Source: Streptomyces beigongshangae (GTDB taxonomy: Bacteria > Actinomycetota > Actinomycetes > Streptomycetales > Streptomycetaceae). From it: a stretch of DNA of 43,996 nucleotides. The position numbers and the translations under genes were made by a program. The notes below the pieces were generated by a model. The model saw only the letters and a list, made by a program, of their open reading frames with translations. It made no database searches and was not told the origin of the DNA. Shown here piece by piece: positions 16,101-22,155 of the stretch. The DNA lies in contig NZ_JAHKJW010000049.1 of NCBI RefSeq assembly GCF_019710745.1, positions 1-43,996 on the forward strand, written 5' to 3'. The stretch's first letter is position 1. Each line of letters opens with the position of its first letter.

Positions 16101-16139
16101 CCTGAGGCGGGCTTCGACGAGGCTGCGGTCGTCATGCAT
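13119..16139 (-). CDS. Alpha-mannosidase, glycoside hydrolase family 38
   Basis: 1006 residues, no signal peptide, so probably cytoplasmic. The catalytic domain starts near residue 258: metal ligands in HAHID (261-265), the nucleophile Asp375 in LPDTFGFAAGLPQI, and the metal site HQFHDILPGS (576-585). An N-terminal beta domain and the long C-terminal beta domain (about 610-1006) are as usual for GH38. The family removes alpha-linked mannose by a retaining mechanism with a divalent metal. The ATG at 16139 is chosen because ACGGAG lies upstream at good spacing. It precedes the fucose operon on the same strand, which suggests use of mannose- and fucose-bearing glycans. Confidence 0.93.
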   Translation of the reverse strand: MHDDRSLVEARLRRVLDERIRPAVYPESLPLEVAVWNAPGEPVPVEEGLAATPSPVAVGDRWGAPWGTSWFRVTGTVPEEWAGRTVEAVLDLGFDENMPGFQCEGLVHLPDGTPVKGLNPRNQWVRIGAPVAGGEEVRLHIEAASNPVVLDQHHPFLPTPLGDKETAGGEPQYVLTRMDLAVLDETVWQLVVDLEVLGELMAELPVDSARRWDILRAVERALDAVDLQDVGATAAAARSRLEAVLSAPAAPSAHRISAVGHAHIDSAWLWPLRETVRKVARTTSSMTALLEDEPDFVFAMSQAQQWAWVKEHRPEVWAKVKKAVADGRFVPAGGMWVESDTNMPGSEAMARQFVHGKRFFIDEFGVDNDEAWLPDTFGFAAGLPQIIRAAGSKWLLTQKISWSQTNRFPHHTFRWEGIDGTRIFTHFPPVDTYNCSMRGSEIAHAAKNFRDKGVARHSLAPTGWGDGGGGTTREMVARAARLRNLEGSATVVWETPGQFFEKAEAEYPDAPVWVGELYLELHRATLTSQAKTKQGNRRSEHLLREAELWAATAAVRTGFRYPHAELDRLWKTVLLHQFHDILPGSSIAWVHREARRTYEAVAGELTGIVDAAQRALAGDGTTALAFNSAPHTRDGVPAGGARTPVIGGECTLVPRTDGGFVLGNGRLRTEVDARGLVVSVFDLAADRETLAPGEAANLLQIHPDLPNMWDAWDVDEFYRNTVTDLVDADEVVPGEDGVSVRVVRSFGASKVTQVLSLAPGEWRLDIDTEVDWHETEKFLKMAFPLDVHAERYASETQFGHVFRPTHTNTSWEAAKFEACNHRFVHLEEPGWGVAVVNDSTYGHDVTRTVREDGGTTTTVRVSLLRAPRFPDPETDQGVHRFRHALVPGAAIGDAVREGWRINLPERKVVGGVSEVAPLVTVAQDAVVVTALKLADDDSGDVIVRFHESRGGRSRATLTADFGIGAVTVTDLLERPLAGATAPERDGNRLTLRLRPFELVTLRIERA

Positions 16140-16466
16140 GCGGGGTGCTCCGTAACTCCGTTGTGCGGGTCGGTGCTGTGTACCGGTGGTCACCGGCTGT
16201 CGGCGGTCACCCTGTGCGGGTGACGGTCGCGGGGGCCGACGCGGTGTAAAGCTCCCCCGCGGCCCGCGGTTCGAACCGCGCGGCCCGCTCGCCTCCTTCG
16301 GGTGTCGACCCTCCAACGAAGAGGGCCCGCTGAGCGGTTCCGCCGTGGCGTACGCAACTGTCGGCGGGCGCGCCGGTCCGGCATGCGACGGCTCCCGACT
16401 GGACGGCGCGTACCGGGGCACAGTCCTCCTCGAACACCAGTCAGACCACGCCTCCGAGGAGCCACC
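16140..16466. promoter_or_regulatory. Divergent promoter region with palindromes
   Basis: 327 bases between the minus-strand mannosidase and the plus-strand amidase genes. It contains the perfect 16-base palindrome CGCGGTTCGAACCGCG at 16265-16280, and two similar words (CGGTGGTCACC and CGGCGGTCACC) between about 16183 and 16211 closer to the mannosidase gene. These are candidate operators. No -35/-10 pair is clear enough to name, and no gene is visible. Confidence 0.45.
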
Positions 16467-17873
16467 GTGACCAGCTGGGCCGGCCGGACCGCCGCCGAGA
16501 TCGCCGCCGCCGTACGCGAGGGGCGGGTCACACCGCGTGAGGTGGTGGCCGAGCACCTCGCGCGGATCGAGCTGCTCGACGTGCGCGTGGGGGCCTTCCG
16601 CCATCTGCGTACGGCGGCCGCGCTCGCCGAGGCGGACGAGGTCGCGGCCAGGTCGGACCTGGCCGACCTCCCGTTGGCGGGCGTGCCGGTGGCGGTCAAG
16701 GACAACCTGCCGGTACGCGGCGAGTCCACCCGTAACGGCAGCGCGGCGAGCCCGGACACCCCGGCGGCGGAGGACCACGTCACGGTGGCCCGGCTGCGGG
16801 CGGCGGGCGCCGTGGTGGTGGGCCTGACGAACGTTCCCGAGCTCTGCGTCTTCGGCACCACGGAGGGCGTGCACGGCACGGCCCGCAACCCGTGGGACAC
16901 CACCCGTACCGCGGGCGGTTCGTCCGGGGGCAGCGCGGCCGCGGTCGCCGCCGCGATGGTGCCGCTGGCCCTGGGCAACGACGGCATGGGCTCGCTGCGG
17001 ATACCCGCCGCGAACTGCGGCCTGATAGGTCTCAAGCCCGGCCGCGGCACGGTCCCGGCGGGCATCGGCCGCGGGGACTGGTTCGGCATGTCGGAGAACG
17101 GGCCGCTGGCGACGACGGTCGAGGACGCACGGCTGATGTTCTCGGTGCTGGCCGCCGCGGACGGCGTACACGCGGGTGACGCACGGGCAGACGGCACGGG
17201 TGCGGACGGCGTACGCGGCGCGCAGTCCGGTGGGCTCGCGGTCGCCGTCTCCGCGCGCAGTCCGTTGGCGGGGGTACGCGTCTCCCGGCCCTACGTGGAC
17301 ACGGCCCGCGAGGCGGCCGGGGTGCTCGCCGGGGCGGGGCACCGGGTCCGGCGCGCGGACCCGCCGTATCCGGCGTGGCTGGCGACGACGTCGCTGGCGC
17401 ACTGGACGGCGGGGACCGCGGTGGACGCGGAAGGGCTCGATCCGCGGCGGCTCGCCCGGCGGACGCGGGTGCACGCGGGCCTGGGGCGCCACTGCGTGGA
17501 CTCGGTACGGACCGGAGTGCGCCGGCAGCAGCTGCGGGAGCGGCTCGCGCCGTTCTTCGACGAGCACGATGTGCTGCTGACTCCCGCACTGGCCCGGCGG
17601 GGGCCCGCGGCGGCGGACTGGCACAGGCGGGGGTGGCTGCGGAACCTGGTGGTGAACACGAACTGCTCGCCGTTCACGCCGGCCTGGAACCTGACGGGGT
17701 GGCCCGCGATCACCGTGCCGTTCGGGATGCTGCCGGCGGGGGTGCCGGGGGCCGTGCAGATGGTGGGGCGGCCCGGGTCCGAGGGGGTGCTGCTGGATCT
17801 GGCGGGGCAGCTGGAGGAGGCGCGGCCCTGGGGGCGGACGGCTCCGCTGGGGTCCGCGCAGGAAGGGCTGTGA
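16467..17873 (+). CDS. Amidase signature family enzyme
   Basis: 468 residues. The catalytic Ser-cisSer-Lys set is visible: K78 in AVKDN, S153 in TAGGSSGGSAAA and nucleophile S176 in GNDGMGSLRIPA. The rest keeps the family stretches (ELCVFGTTEGVHGTARNPWD, LIGLKPGRG, WNLTGWPAITVPFG). Length is normal for the family. It hydrolyses an amide bond, but the substrate is unknown. There is no signal peptide. The GTG start follows CGAGGAG at good spacing. The gene is divergent from the alpha-mannosidase gene, and the decayed acetyltransferase follows on the other strand. Confidence 0.9.
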   Translation: MTSWAGRTAAEIAAAVREGRVTPREVVAEHLARIELLDVRVGAFRHLRTAAALAEADEVAARSDLADLPLAGVPVAVKDNLPVRGESTRNGSAASPDTPAAEDHVTVARLRAAGAVVVGLTNVPELCVFGTTEGVHGTARNPWDTTRTAGGSSGGSAAAVAAAMVPLALGNDGMGSLRIPAANCGLIGLKPGRGTVPAGIGRGDWFGMSENGPLATTVEDARLMFSVLAAADGVHAGDARADGTGADGVRGAQSGGLAVAVSARSPLAGVRVSRPYVDTAREAAGVLAGAGHRVRRADPPYPAWLATTSLAHWTAGTAVDAEGLDPRRLARRTRVHAGLGRHCVDSVRTGVRRQQLRERLAPFFDEHDVLLTPALARRGPAAADWHRRGWLRNLVVNTNCSPFTPAWNLTGWPAITVPFGMLPAGVPGAVQMVGRPGSEGVLLDLAGQLEEARPWGRTAPLGSAQEGL

Positions 17874-17876
17874 ACC

Positions 17877-17923
17877 GGAAGGGCTGGAGGGGCCGGGAGG
17901 GCTGGAAGGGCTGGAGGGGCCGG
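17877..17923 (+). repeat. 20-bp direct repeat after the amidase gene
   Basis: GGAAGGGCTGGAGGGGCCGG occurs at 17877-17896 and 17904-17923 (period 27). Its first ten bases also occur at 17861-17870, at the end of the amidase gene, so the array appears to have grown out of the 3' end of the coding sequence. Confidence 0.8.
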
Positions 17924-17938
17924 TCGCGCGGTTCCCCG
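17923..17938 (+). repeat. Dispersed intergenic repeat, copy 2 (short)
   Basis: GTCGCGCGGTTCCCCG, identical to the first 16 bases of the copy at 13082, then diverging. It lies directly after the 20-bp direct repeat. Confidence 0.6.
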
Positions 17939-17947
17939 TTCCCCGTT

Positions 17948-18291
17948 CCTCCTGGGGCAGGCGGCTCGGAGGGCCCGGTGCATGACGTGGAGGCCGGCCC
18001 GGCCCCGGCCGGTGCGGTCCGGGTCGACCATGAAACCGGCGTTGGCGACCGAGACCGCCGGGCCGCCGGGCCGCCGTAGTTCGGCGTCGGACAGGCGGGC
18101 CCGACAACGGCGCCGGCGCCCGTCTCGTCCTCGGCGACGAACACGCGCTTGCCCGGCGCCATCCACAGGTCGCGGGCGTCCTCCTCGGAGGTGTCCGGGT
18201 CCCAGGTGCAGGTCTCGGCGGCGACGGCGATGCGGTGCCGGAAGGGCCGGATCCGCGGCCGGTCCCCGGCCACGGCTTCCCTGATCGGCAT
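17948..18291 (-). pseudogene. Decayed GNAT acetyltransferase
   Basis: The N-terminal frame starts at ATG 18291 and reads a normal GNAT N-terminus (MPIREAVAGDRPRI, CTWDPDTSEEDARDLW, VFVAEDETGAGAVVG, NYGGPA). The similarity then jumps to another frame (VANAGFMVDPDRTGRG), so there is a frameshift between about 18060 and 18085. The second part then runs directly from DPDRTGRG into GLHVMHRAL, which in this family normally lies about 50 residues later; the acetyl-CoA binding helix and following strands are missing. Two lesions in one gene make a functional product unlikely. The comparison with the family is from memory. Confidence 0.72.
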
Positions 18292-18385
18292 GGACCCGAG
18301 TCCGGCACGTCCGTGCCGGCCGGCGACCGGGCGGGGTCCCGGGCGGCTCCGGGCAGGGCCGGGATGCCGGGGCCGCCCCGGGCGG

Positions 18386-18556
18386 TCAGTCCACGCTGGG
18401 CAGGATGTGGGGCTCGGCGAGGTCGTCCTCGTAGCCCGCCAGCCGGATGGGGGCGGACCTGGCCCACACGTCGAGGCTGCCGAGCTTCTCCGCCCGGTAC
18501 ACGAGCTCCGTACGTTCTTCGGGGCCCTGGTCGAGATTCGTCTTCTCCGGTGTCAC
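18386..18556 (-). CDS. 56-residue peptide with acidic C-terminal part, precursor-like
   Basis: The GTG at 18556 has a strong ribosome binding site, AAGGAG, with 6-base spacing, and the frame stays open to a TGA at 18386. The product begins VTPEKTNLDQGPEERTEL, has a helix-prone centre (YRAEKLGSLDVWARSA) and ends IRLAGYEDDLAEPHILPSVD. There are no Cys and no signal peptide. Size and layout (charged leader, distinct C-terminal segment) recall a modified-peptide (RiPP) precursor, but no modifying enzyme, protease or exporter is adjacent, and I cannot assign a family. It could also be a small regulatory protein. The gene is divergent from the mycothiol dehydrogenase gene with a 392-base gap. Confidence 0.68.
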   Translation of the reverse strand: MTPEKTNLDQGPEERTELVYRAEKLGSLDVWARSAPIRLAGYEDDLAEPHILPSVD

Positions 18557-18948
18557 CGCGCACTCCTTATGTGTCGGATCACCCTCGGGGCGTGCGGGGC
18601 CACTCTGCTCCTGGCCGGCCGACGTCCGCTCGGGTCTGGGTAAAGGCACTTCGGACGCGGTGGCGCCGGTCGACTCGCATGGGAGCAGGCCGTGGTGACC
18701 GGCATGTCCCGGGACGGACCGTGGGTGTGGGTGGAACCCAGCTGCGCTGTCCGTCCCGCACAGGGTAACCAAATGAGCGGAGCGCCGCTCGATGGGGCCG
18801 AAAACAAGGTGTAACCATCTGAAGTCGTCCGGCCGCGTCCGCCCGTCCGTCCGGCGTGTTTCACTCGGTTGTCCACAGGCGGGGATCCACTCCTCCGGCC
18901 CTGTGCCAACATGATCGAGGTTGCACTGTTCATGTGAAGGAGTCCGAC
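18557..18948. other. Divergent intergenic region before mscR
   Basis: 392 bases without a supported gene. It holds the ribosome binding sites at both ends, a GAGCG/CGCTC inverted repeat near 18775-18790, and two similar words containing GTAACC (at 18764-18770 and 18809-18815). GGTAAC at 18764-18769 is followed after 16 bases by CGCTCG, a weak ECF-promoter-like pair pointing at mscR. I would not call a promoter from this alone. Confidence 0.35.
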
Positions 18949-20037
18949 ATGGCCGCCCAACAGGTACGCGGTGTCATCGCCCCCGGGAAGAACGAGCCGG
19001 TGCAGATCCGGACGATCCTCGTCCCGGATCCGGGTCCCGGTGAGGCCGTGGTGAAGGTGCAGGCCTGCGGGGTCTGCCACACCGACCTGCACTACAAGCA
19101 GGGCGGTATCGGCGACGACTACCCGTTCCTGCTCGGCCACGAGGCGGCGGGCGTCGTCGAGTCGGTCGGCGAGGGCGTCACCGACGTGGCCCCCGGCGAC
19201 TTCGTGGTCCTCAACTGGCGCGCGGTCTGCGGGCAGTGCCGGGCCTGTCTGCGCGGCCGCCCCTGGTACTGCTTCGACACGCACAACGCGAAGCAGAAGA
19301 TGACCCTGGAGGACGGCACCGAGCTCTCCGCCGCCCTGGGCATCGGCGCCTTCGCGGAGAAGACCCTGGTCGCGGCCGGCCAGTGCACCAAGGTCGACCC
19401 GTCCGTCTCCCCGGCGGTCGCGGGCCTGCTCGGCTGCGGCGTGATGGCGGGCATCGGGGCGGCCATCAACACCGGAGGGGTGGGCCGCGGCGACTCGGTG
19501 GCCGTCATCGGCTGCGGCGGCGTGGGCGACGCGGCGGTCGTGGGGGCGAACCTCGCGGGCGCGGCGCGGATCATCGCCGTCGACATCGACGACCGGAAGC
19601 TGGAGAAGGCGCGCACGATGGGTGCCACCCACACCGTCAACTCCAAGGAGACGGATCCCGTCGAGGCGATCCGCGAGCTGACCGGCGGCTTCGGGGCCGA
19701 CGTCGTCATCGAGGCGGTCGGCCGGCCCGAGACGTACAAGCAGGCGTTCTACGCCCGCGACCTGGCGGGCACGGTGGTCCTGGTCGGCGTCCCCACCCCG
19801 GAGATGAAGCTCGAACTGCCCCTGCTGGACGTCTTCGGCCGCGGCGGCAGCCTGAAGTCCTCCTGGTACGGCGACTGCCTGCCGTCGCGCGACTTCCCCA
19901 TGCTGATCGATCTCCACCAGCAGGGCCGGCTGGACCTGGCGGCGTTCGTGACGGAGACCATCGCGCTCGACGGGGTGGAGCAGGCGTTCGACCGCATGCA
20001 CCAGGGCGATGTCCTGCGTTCGGTGGTGGAGCTGTGA
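18949..20037 (+). CDS. mscR: S-(hydroxymethyl)mycothiol dehydrogenase
   Basis: 362 residues, zinc-dependent medium-chain alcohol dehydrogenase. Catalytic zinc site: CGVCHTDLHY and GHEAAG; structural zinc lobe CGQCRACLRGRPWYC; Rossmann loop GCGGVGDAAV followed by VDIDD (Asp favouring NAD+). The N-terminus VRGVIAPGKNEPV and the C-terminal stretches match the mycothiol-dependent formaldehyde dehydrogenase group, which oxidises the formaldehyde-mycothiol adduct to S-formylmycothiol; the same enzymes can reduce S-nitrosomycothiol. ATG 18949 has GAAGGAG upstream. The stop overlaps the start of the next gene (GTGA), so the two are coupled. Mycothiol use is itself a mark of actinobacteria. Confidence 0.92.
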   Translation: MAAQQVRGVIAPGKNEPVQIRTILVPDPGPGEAVVKVQACGVCHTDLHYKQGGIGDDYPFLLGHEAAGVVESVGEGVTDVAPGDFVVLNWRAVCGQCRACLRGRPWYCFDTHNAKQKMTLEDGTELSAALGIGAFAEKTLVAAGQCTKVDPSVSPAVAGLLGCGVMAGIGAAINTGGVGRGDSVAVIGCGGVGDAAVVGANLAGAARIIAVDIDDRKLEKARTMGATHTVNSKETDPVEAIRELTGGFGADVVIEAVGRPETYKQAFYARDLAGTVVLVGVPTPEMKLELPLLDVFGRGGSLKSSWYGDCLPSRDFPMLIDLHQQGRLDLAAFVTETIALDGVEQAFDRMHQGDVLRSVVEL

Positions 20038-20666
20038 CGGCCGCGCGGATCGAGCACCTGGTCACCTCCGGCACGTTCAGCCTGGACGGCGGGACCTGGG
20101 ACGTCGACAACAACGTATGGATCGTGGGCGACGACACCGAGGCGGTCGTCGTCGACGCGGCGCACGACGCCGACGCCATCGCCGAGGCGCTCGGCGACCG
20201 CACGCTGCGCGCCATCATCTGTACGCACGCGCACAACGACCACATCGACGCGGCCCCGGCGCTGGCCGCGCTCACCGGCGCACCGGTCCTGCTCCACCCG
20301 GACGATCTGCCGCTGTGGAAGCAGACGCACCCGGACCGCCTGCCGGACGGCGAGCTGTCCGACGGCGGGCGGCTCTCCGTGGCGGGCGTGGAGCTGACCG
20401 TCCTGCACACGCCCGGGCACGCGCCGGGGGCCGTGTGTCTGTACGCCCCGGAGCTGGGTGCCGTCTTCACCGGCGACACCCTCTTCCAGGGGGGACCGGG
20501 CGCGACGGGCCGGTCGTTCTCGCACTTCCCGACGATCGTCGAGTCGATCCGGACCCGGCTGCTCGGTCTGCCCGCCGACACGGTGGTGCGCACCGGTCAC
20601 GGCGACTCGACGACGATCGGCGCCGAGGCCCCGCACCTCCAGGAATGGATCGACCGGGGGCACTGA
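20034..20666 (+). CDS. Metallo-beta-lactamase-fold hydrolase, partner of mscR
   Basis: 210 residues. Metal site THAHNDHID (H-x-H-x-D-H), further His in HTPGHAPG, Asp in FTGDTLF and His near the end (RTGHGDST): a glyoxalase-II-type dinuclear centre. It starts with GTG overlapping the mscR stop by four bases. Proteins in this position are thought to hydrolyse the S-formylmycothiol made by MscR, giving formate and free mycothiol; the role here rests on that gene pair. Confidence 0.88.
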   Translation: MTAARIEHLVTSGTFSLDGGTWDVDNNVWIVGDDTEAVVVDAAHDADAIAEALGDRTLRAIICTHAHNDHIDAAPALAALTGAPVLLHPDDLPLWKQTHPDRLPDGELSDGGRLSVAGVELTVLHTPGHAPGAVCLYAPELGAVFTGDTLFQGGPGATGRSFSHFPTIVESIRTRLLGLPADTVVRTGHGDSTTIGAEAPHLQEWIDRGH

Positions 20667-20772
20667 GACGGAGGCACGGATGCGCAGTTCAGTTCCCGTT
20701 GGCCCGGCTGAAATCCAGCCATGATCTGCTGACGCGACGACGGCCTTTCTCACCCGCAGGGAGGACTGGCGC

Positions 20773-21282
20773 ATGGAACTGCGCAGTGTCGAAGAGCTGA
20801 TGGACCTGCTGTACGCCTGCCGGGGGGTCCGGGGCGCCGCCTGCCCCGGCGGCGCTCCGGTCGATCTGCACGACCATGCGCTGCAGACCGCCGCGCTGCT
20901 GCGCCGGAGCCGTCCCGCGGACAAGGAACTCCAGGTGGCGGGGCTGGTGCAGGCCGTCGGGCAGCTGCTGGGACCGAGTGGCCCGGTCGGCCGGGCCCGC
21001 CTGGCGGCCGGTGCGGTCGGGCCGCTGCTCGGCGAGCGGGTCGCCCGTCTCGTACGCCTCCGGGTGCCGGCTCCGGACCGTGGAACGGTCCCGGACGACG
21101 GCCGTGCAGACGACCACTCAGACGATCACGCCGACGACCACGTCATGGAGGACGTGCTGCTCCTGCGCCAGGCCGACGAGTCGGCCCGGACCGCGGGCCT
21201 GGACGCCGGGGTCCTGGAGGACTGGCGCACGGTGCTGGAACTGGTGTCGTCCCGGCACACGCGGCTGGGTGCCGTCGACTGA
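20773..21282 (+). CDS. HD-fold protein lacking the HD metal residues
   Basis: 169 residues. The beginning (LHDHALQTAALL, residues 32-43) and the next helix resemble the small HD-domain hydrolases or oxygenases of the PhnZ/MIOX group, where the second helix normally reads LLHDIGH. Here it reads LVQAVGQLL: Q60-A61 replace His-Asp and Q64 replaces the following His. The later RQADESAR (D135) is kept. A loop before it is rich in Asp and His (DDHSDDHADDH, residues 113-123). The protein may be a non-catalytic binder, or may use other ligands. ATG 20773 has GGGAGGA upstream. Family assignment is by motif memory and moderate. Confidence 0.7.
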   Translation: MELRSVEELMDLLYACRGVRGAACPGGAPVDLHDHALQTAALLRRSRPADKELQVAGLVQAVGQLLGPSGPVGRARLAAGAVGPLLGERVARLVRLRVPAPDRGTVPDDGRADDHSDDHADDHVMEDVLLLRQADESARTAGLDAGVLEDWRTVLELVSSRHTRLGAVD

Positions 21283-21378
21283 CCGCCCGCCGACCGGTCC
21301 GCCCGCCGGGCCGGGGCCTGACGGGACCGCCGCCCGCCGGGCCTGTTGCCCGACGGTGCGCCGTGAGACGGTACGCGG

Positions 21379-22134
21379 ATGACGTCGCCGCACGGGCTCC
21401 AGGGCAGGGTCGCCGTCGTCACCGGGGCCTCGCGCGGCATCGGGCTGGCGGTCGCCGAGGCGTTCGCGGCCGCGGGGGCCCGGGTGTGCCTCACCGCGCG
21501 GGACGCCGGCGGACTGCGCCGGGCCGCCGCGGGGCTGGACGCCGTGGCGCTCGCGGGCACCGTCGCCGACCCGGCCCACCTGCGCCGGCTGACCGGGCTG
21601 GCGATGGACGCGTACGGCCGGATCGACGTGGTGGTGAACAACGCCGCGACCAACCAGCCGTACGGCCCGCTGATGGACGCCGACCCCGACCGGTGGCGCG
21701 AGGCGTTCGCGGTCAACGTCGAGGCGCCGCTGCGGCTGGTGCAGTACGCGTGGCGGGCCTGGCTCCGCGAGCACGGCGGCTCGGTCGTGAACATCTGCAC
21801 CGAGGGCGCGACGCACGTCGGCCCCGACCTGGGCGCCTACGGGAGCAGCAAGGCCGCCCTGCTCCACCTGACCCGCCAGCTCGCGGGCGAGCTGGCCCCC
21901 GGGGTCCGGGTCAACTCGGTCTCCCCCGGTCTCGTACGCACGGAGATGGCCCGCTTCGTCTGGGAACCGGCGGGCGGGGCGGCCGCCGGTCTCCCGCTCG
22001 GCCGCATCGGGGAGCCCGAGGACATCGCCCGGGCCGTCGTCTGGCTGGCCTCGGACGCGGCCCGGTGGATCACCGGTACGGACCTGCTGGTGGACGGCGG
22101 CACACGAGTCCGGCCGGCGCACAAGGCCCCCTGA
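21379..22134 (+). CDS. SDR family oxidoreductase
   Basis: 251 residues, classical SDR of FabG type: TGASRGIG, NNAATN, YGSSK (Tyr and Lys), SPGLVRTEM, and the C-terminal VDGG. The catalytic Ser position (13 before the Tyr) is Thr (NICTEGAT), which is seen in a few active SDRs but is not usual. TARD after the second strand suggests NADPH. The substrate is unknown. It is followed by the convergent gene at 22156, with only 21 bases between the stops. Confidence 0.87.
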   Translation: MTSPHGLQGRVAVVTGASRGIGLAVAEAFAAAGARVCLTARDAGGLRRAAAGLDAVALAGTVADPAHLRRLTGLAMDAYGRIDVVVNNAATNQPYGPLMDADPDRWREAFAVNVEAPLRLVQYAWRAWLREHGGSVVNICTEGATHVGPDLGAYGSSKAALLHLTRQLAGELAPGVRVNSVSPGLVRTEMARFVWEPAGGAAAGLPLGRIGEPEDIARAVVWLASDAARWITGTDLLVDGGTRVRPAHKAP

Positions 22135-22155
22135 GGGGCTCGGGGAACCGGGCGT

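Noticed and set aside
13080..16223. 1047-codon open frame on the plus strand
   Set aside because: It is antisense to the GH38 gene, whose catalytic motifs are all intact. The composition is the Arg/Val/Gly/His type expected from a shadow frame in high-GC DNA.
16255..16290. tRNA-like GGTTCGAACC word
   Set aside because: It resembles a T-arm, but no acceptor, D or anticodon arm can be built at the right distance on either strand; treated as a palindrome.
16140..18563. Extension of the mannosidase frame to 1814 codons
   Set aside because: The added 808 codons are Pro/Arg-rich shadow of the amidase gene; the ATG at 16139 has a ribosome binding site and starts a normal GH38 protein.
20682..20784. 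Inverted repeat GCGCAGTTC / GAACTGCGC around the HD-fold gene start
   Set aside because: Only 9 bases with about 85 bases between; may be chance. The left copy could at most sequester the start.
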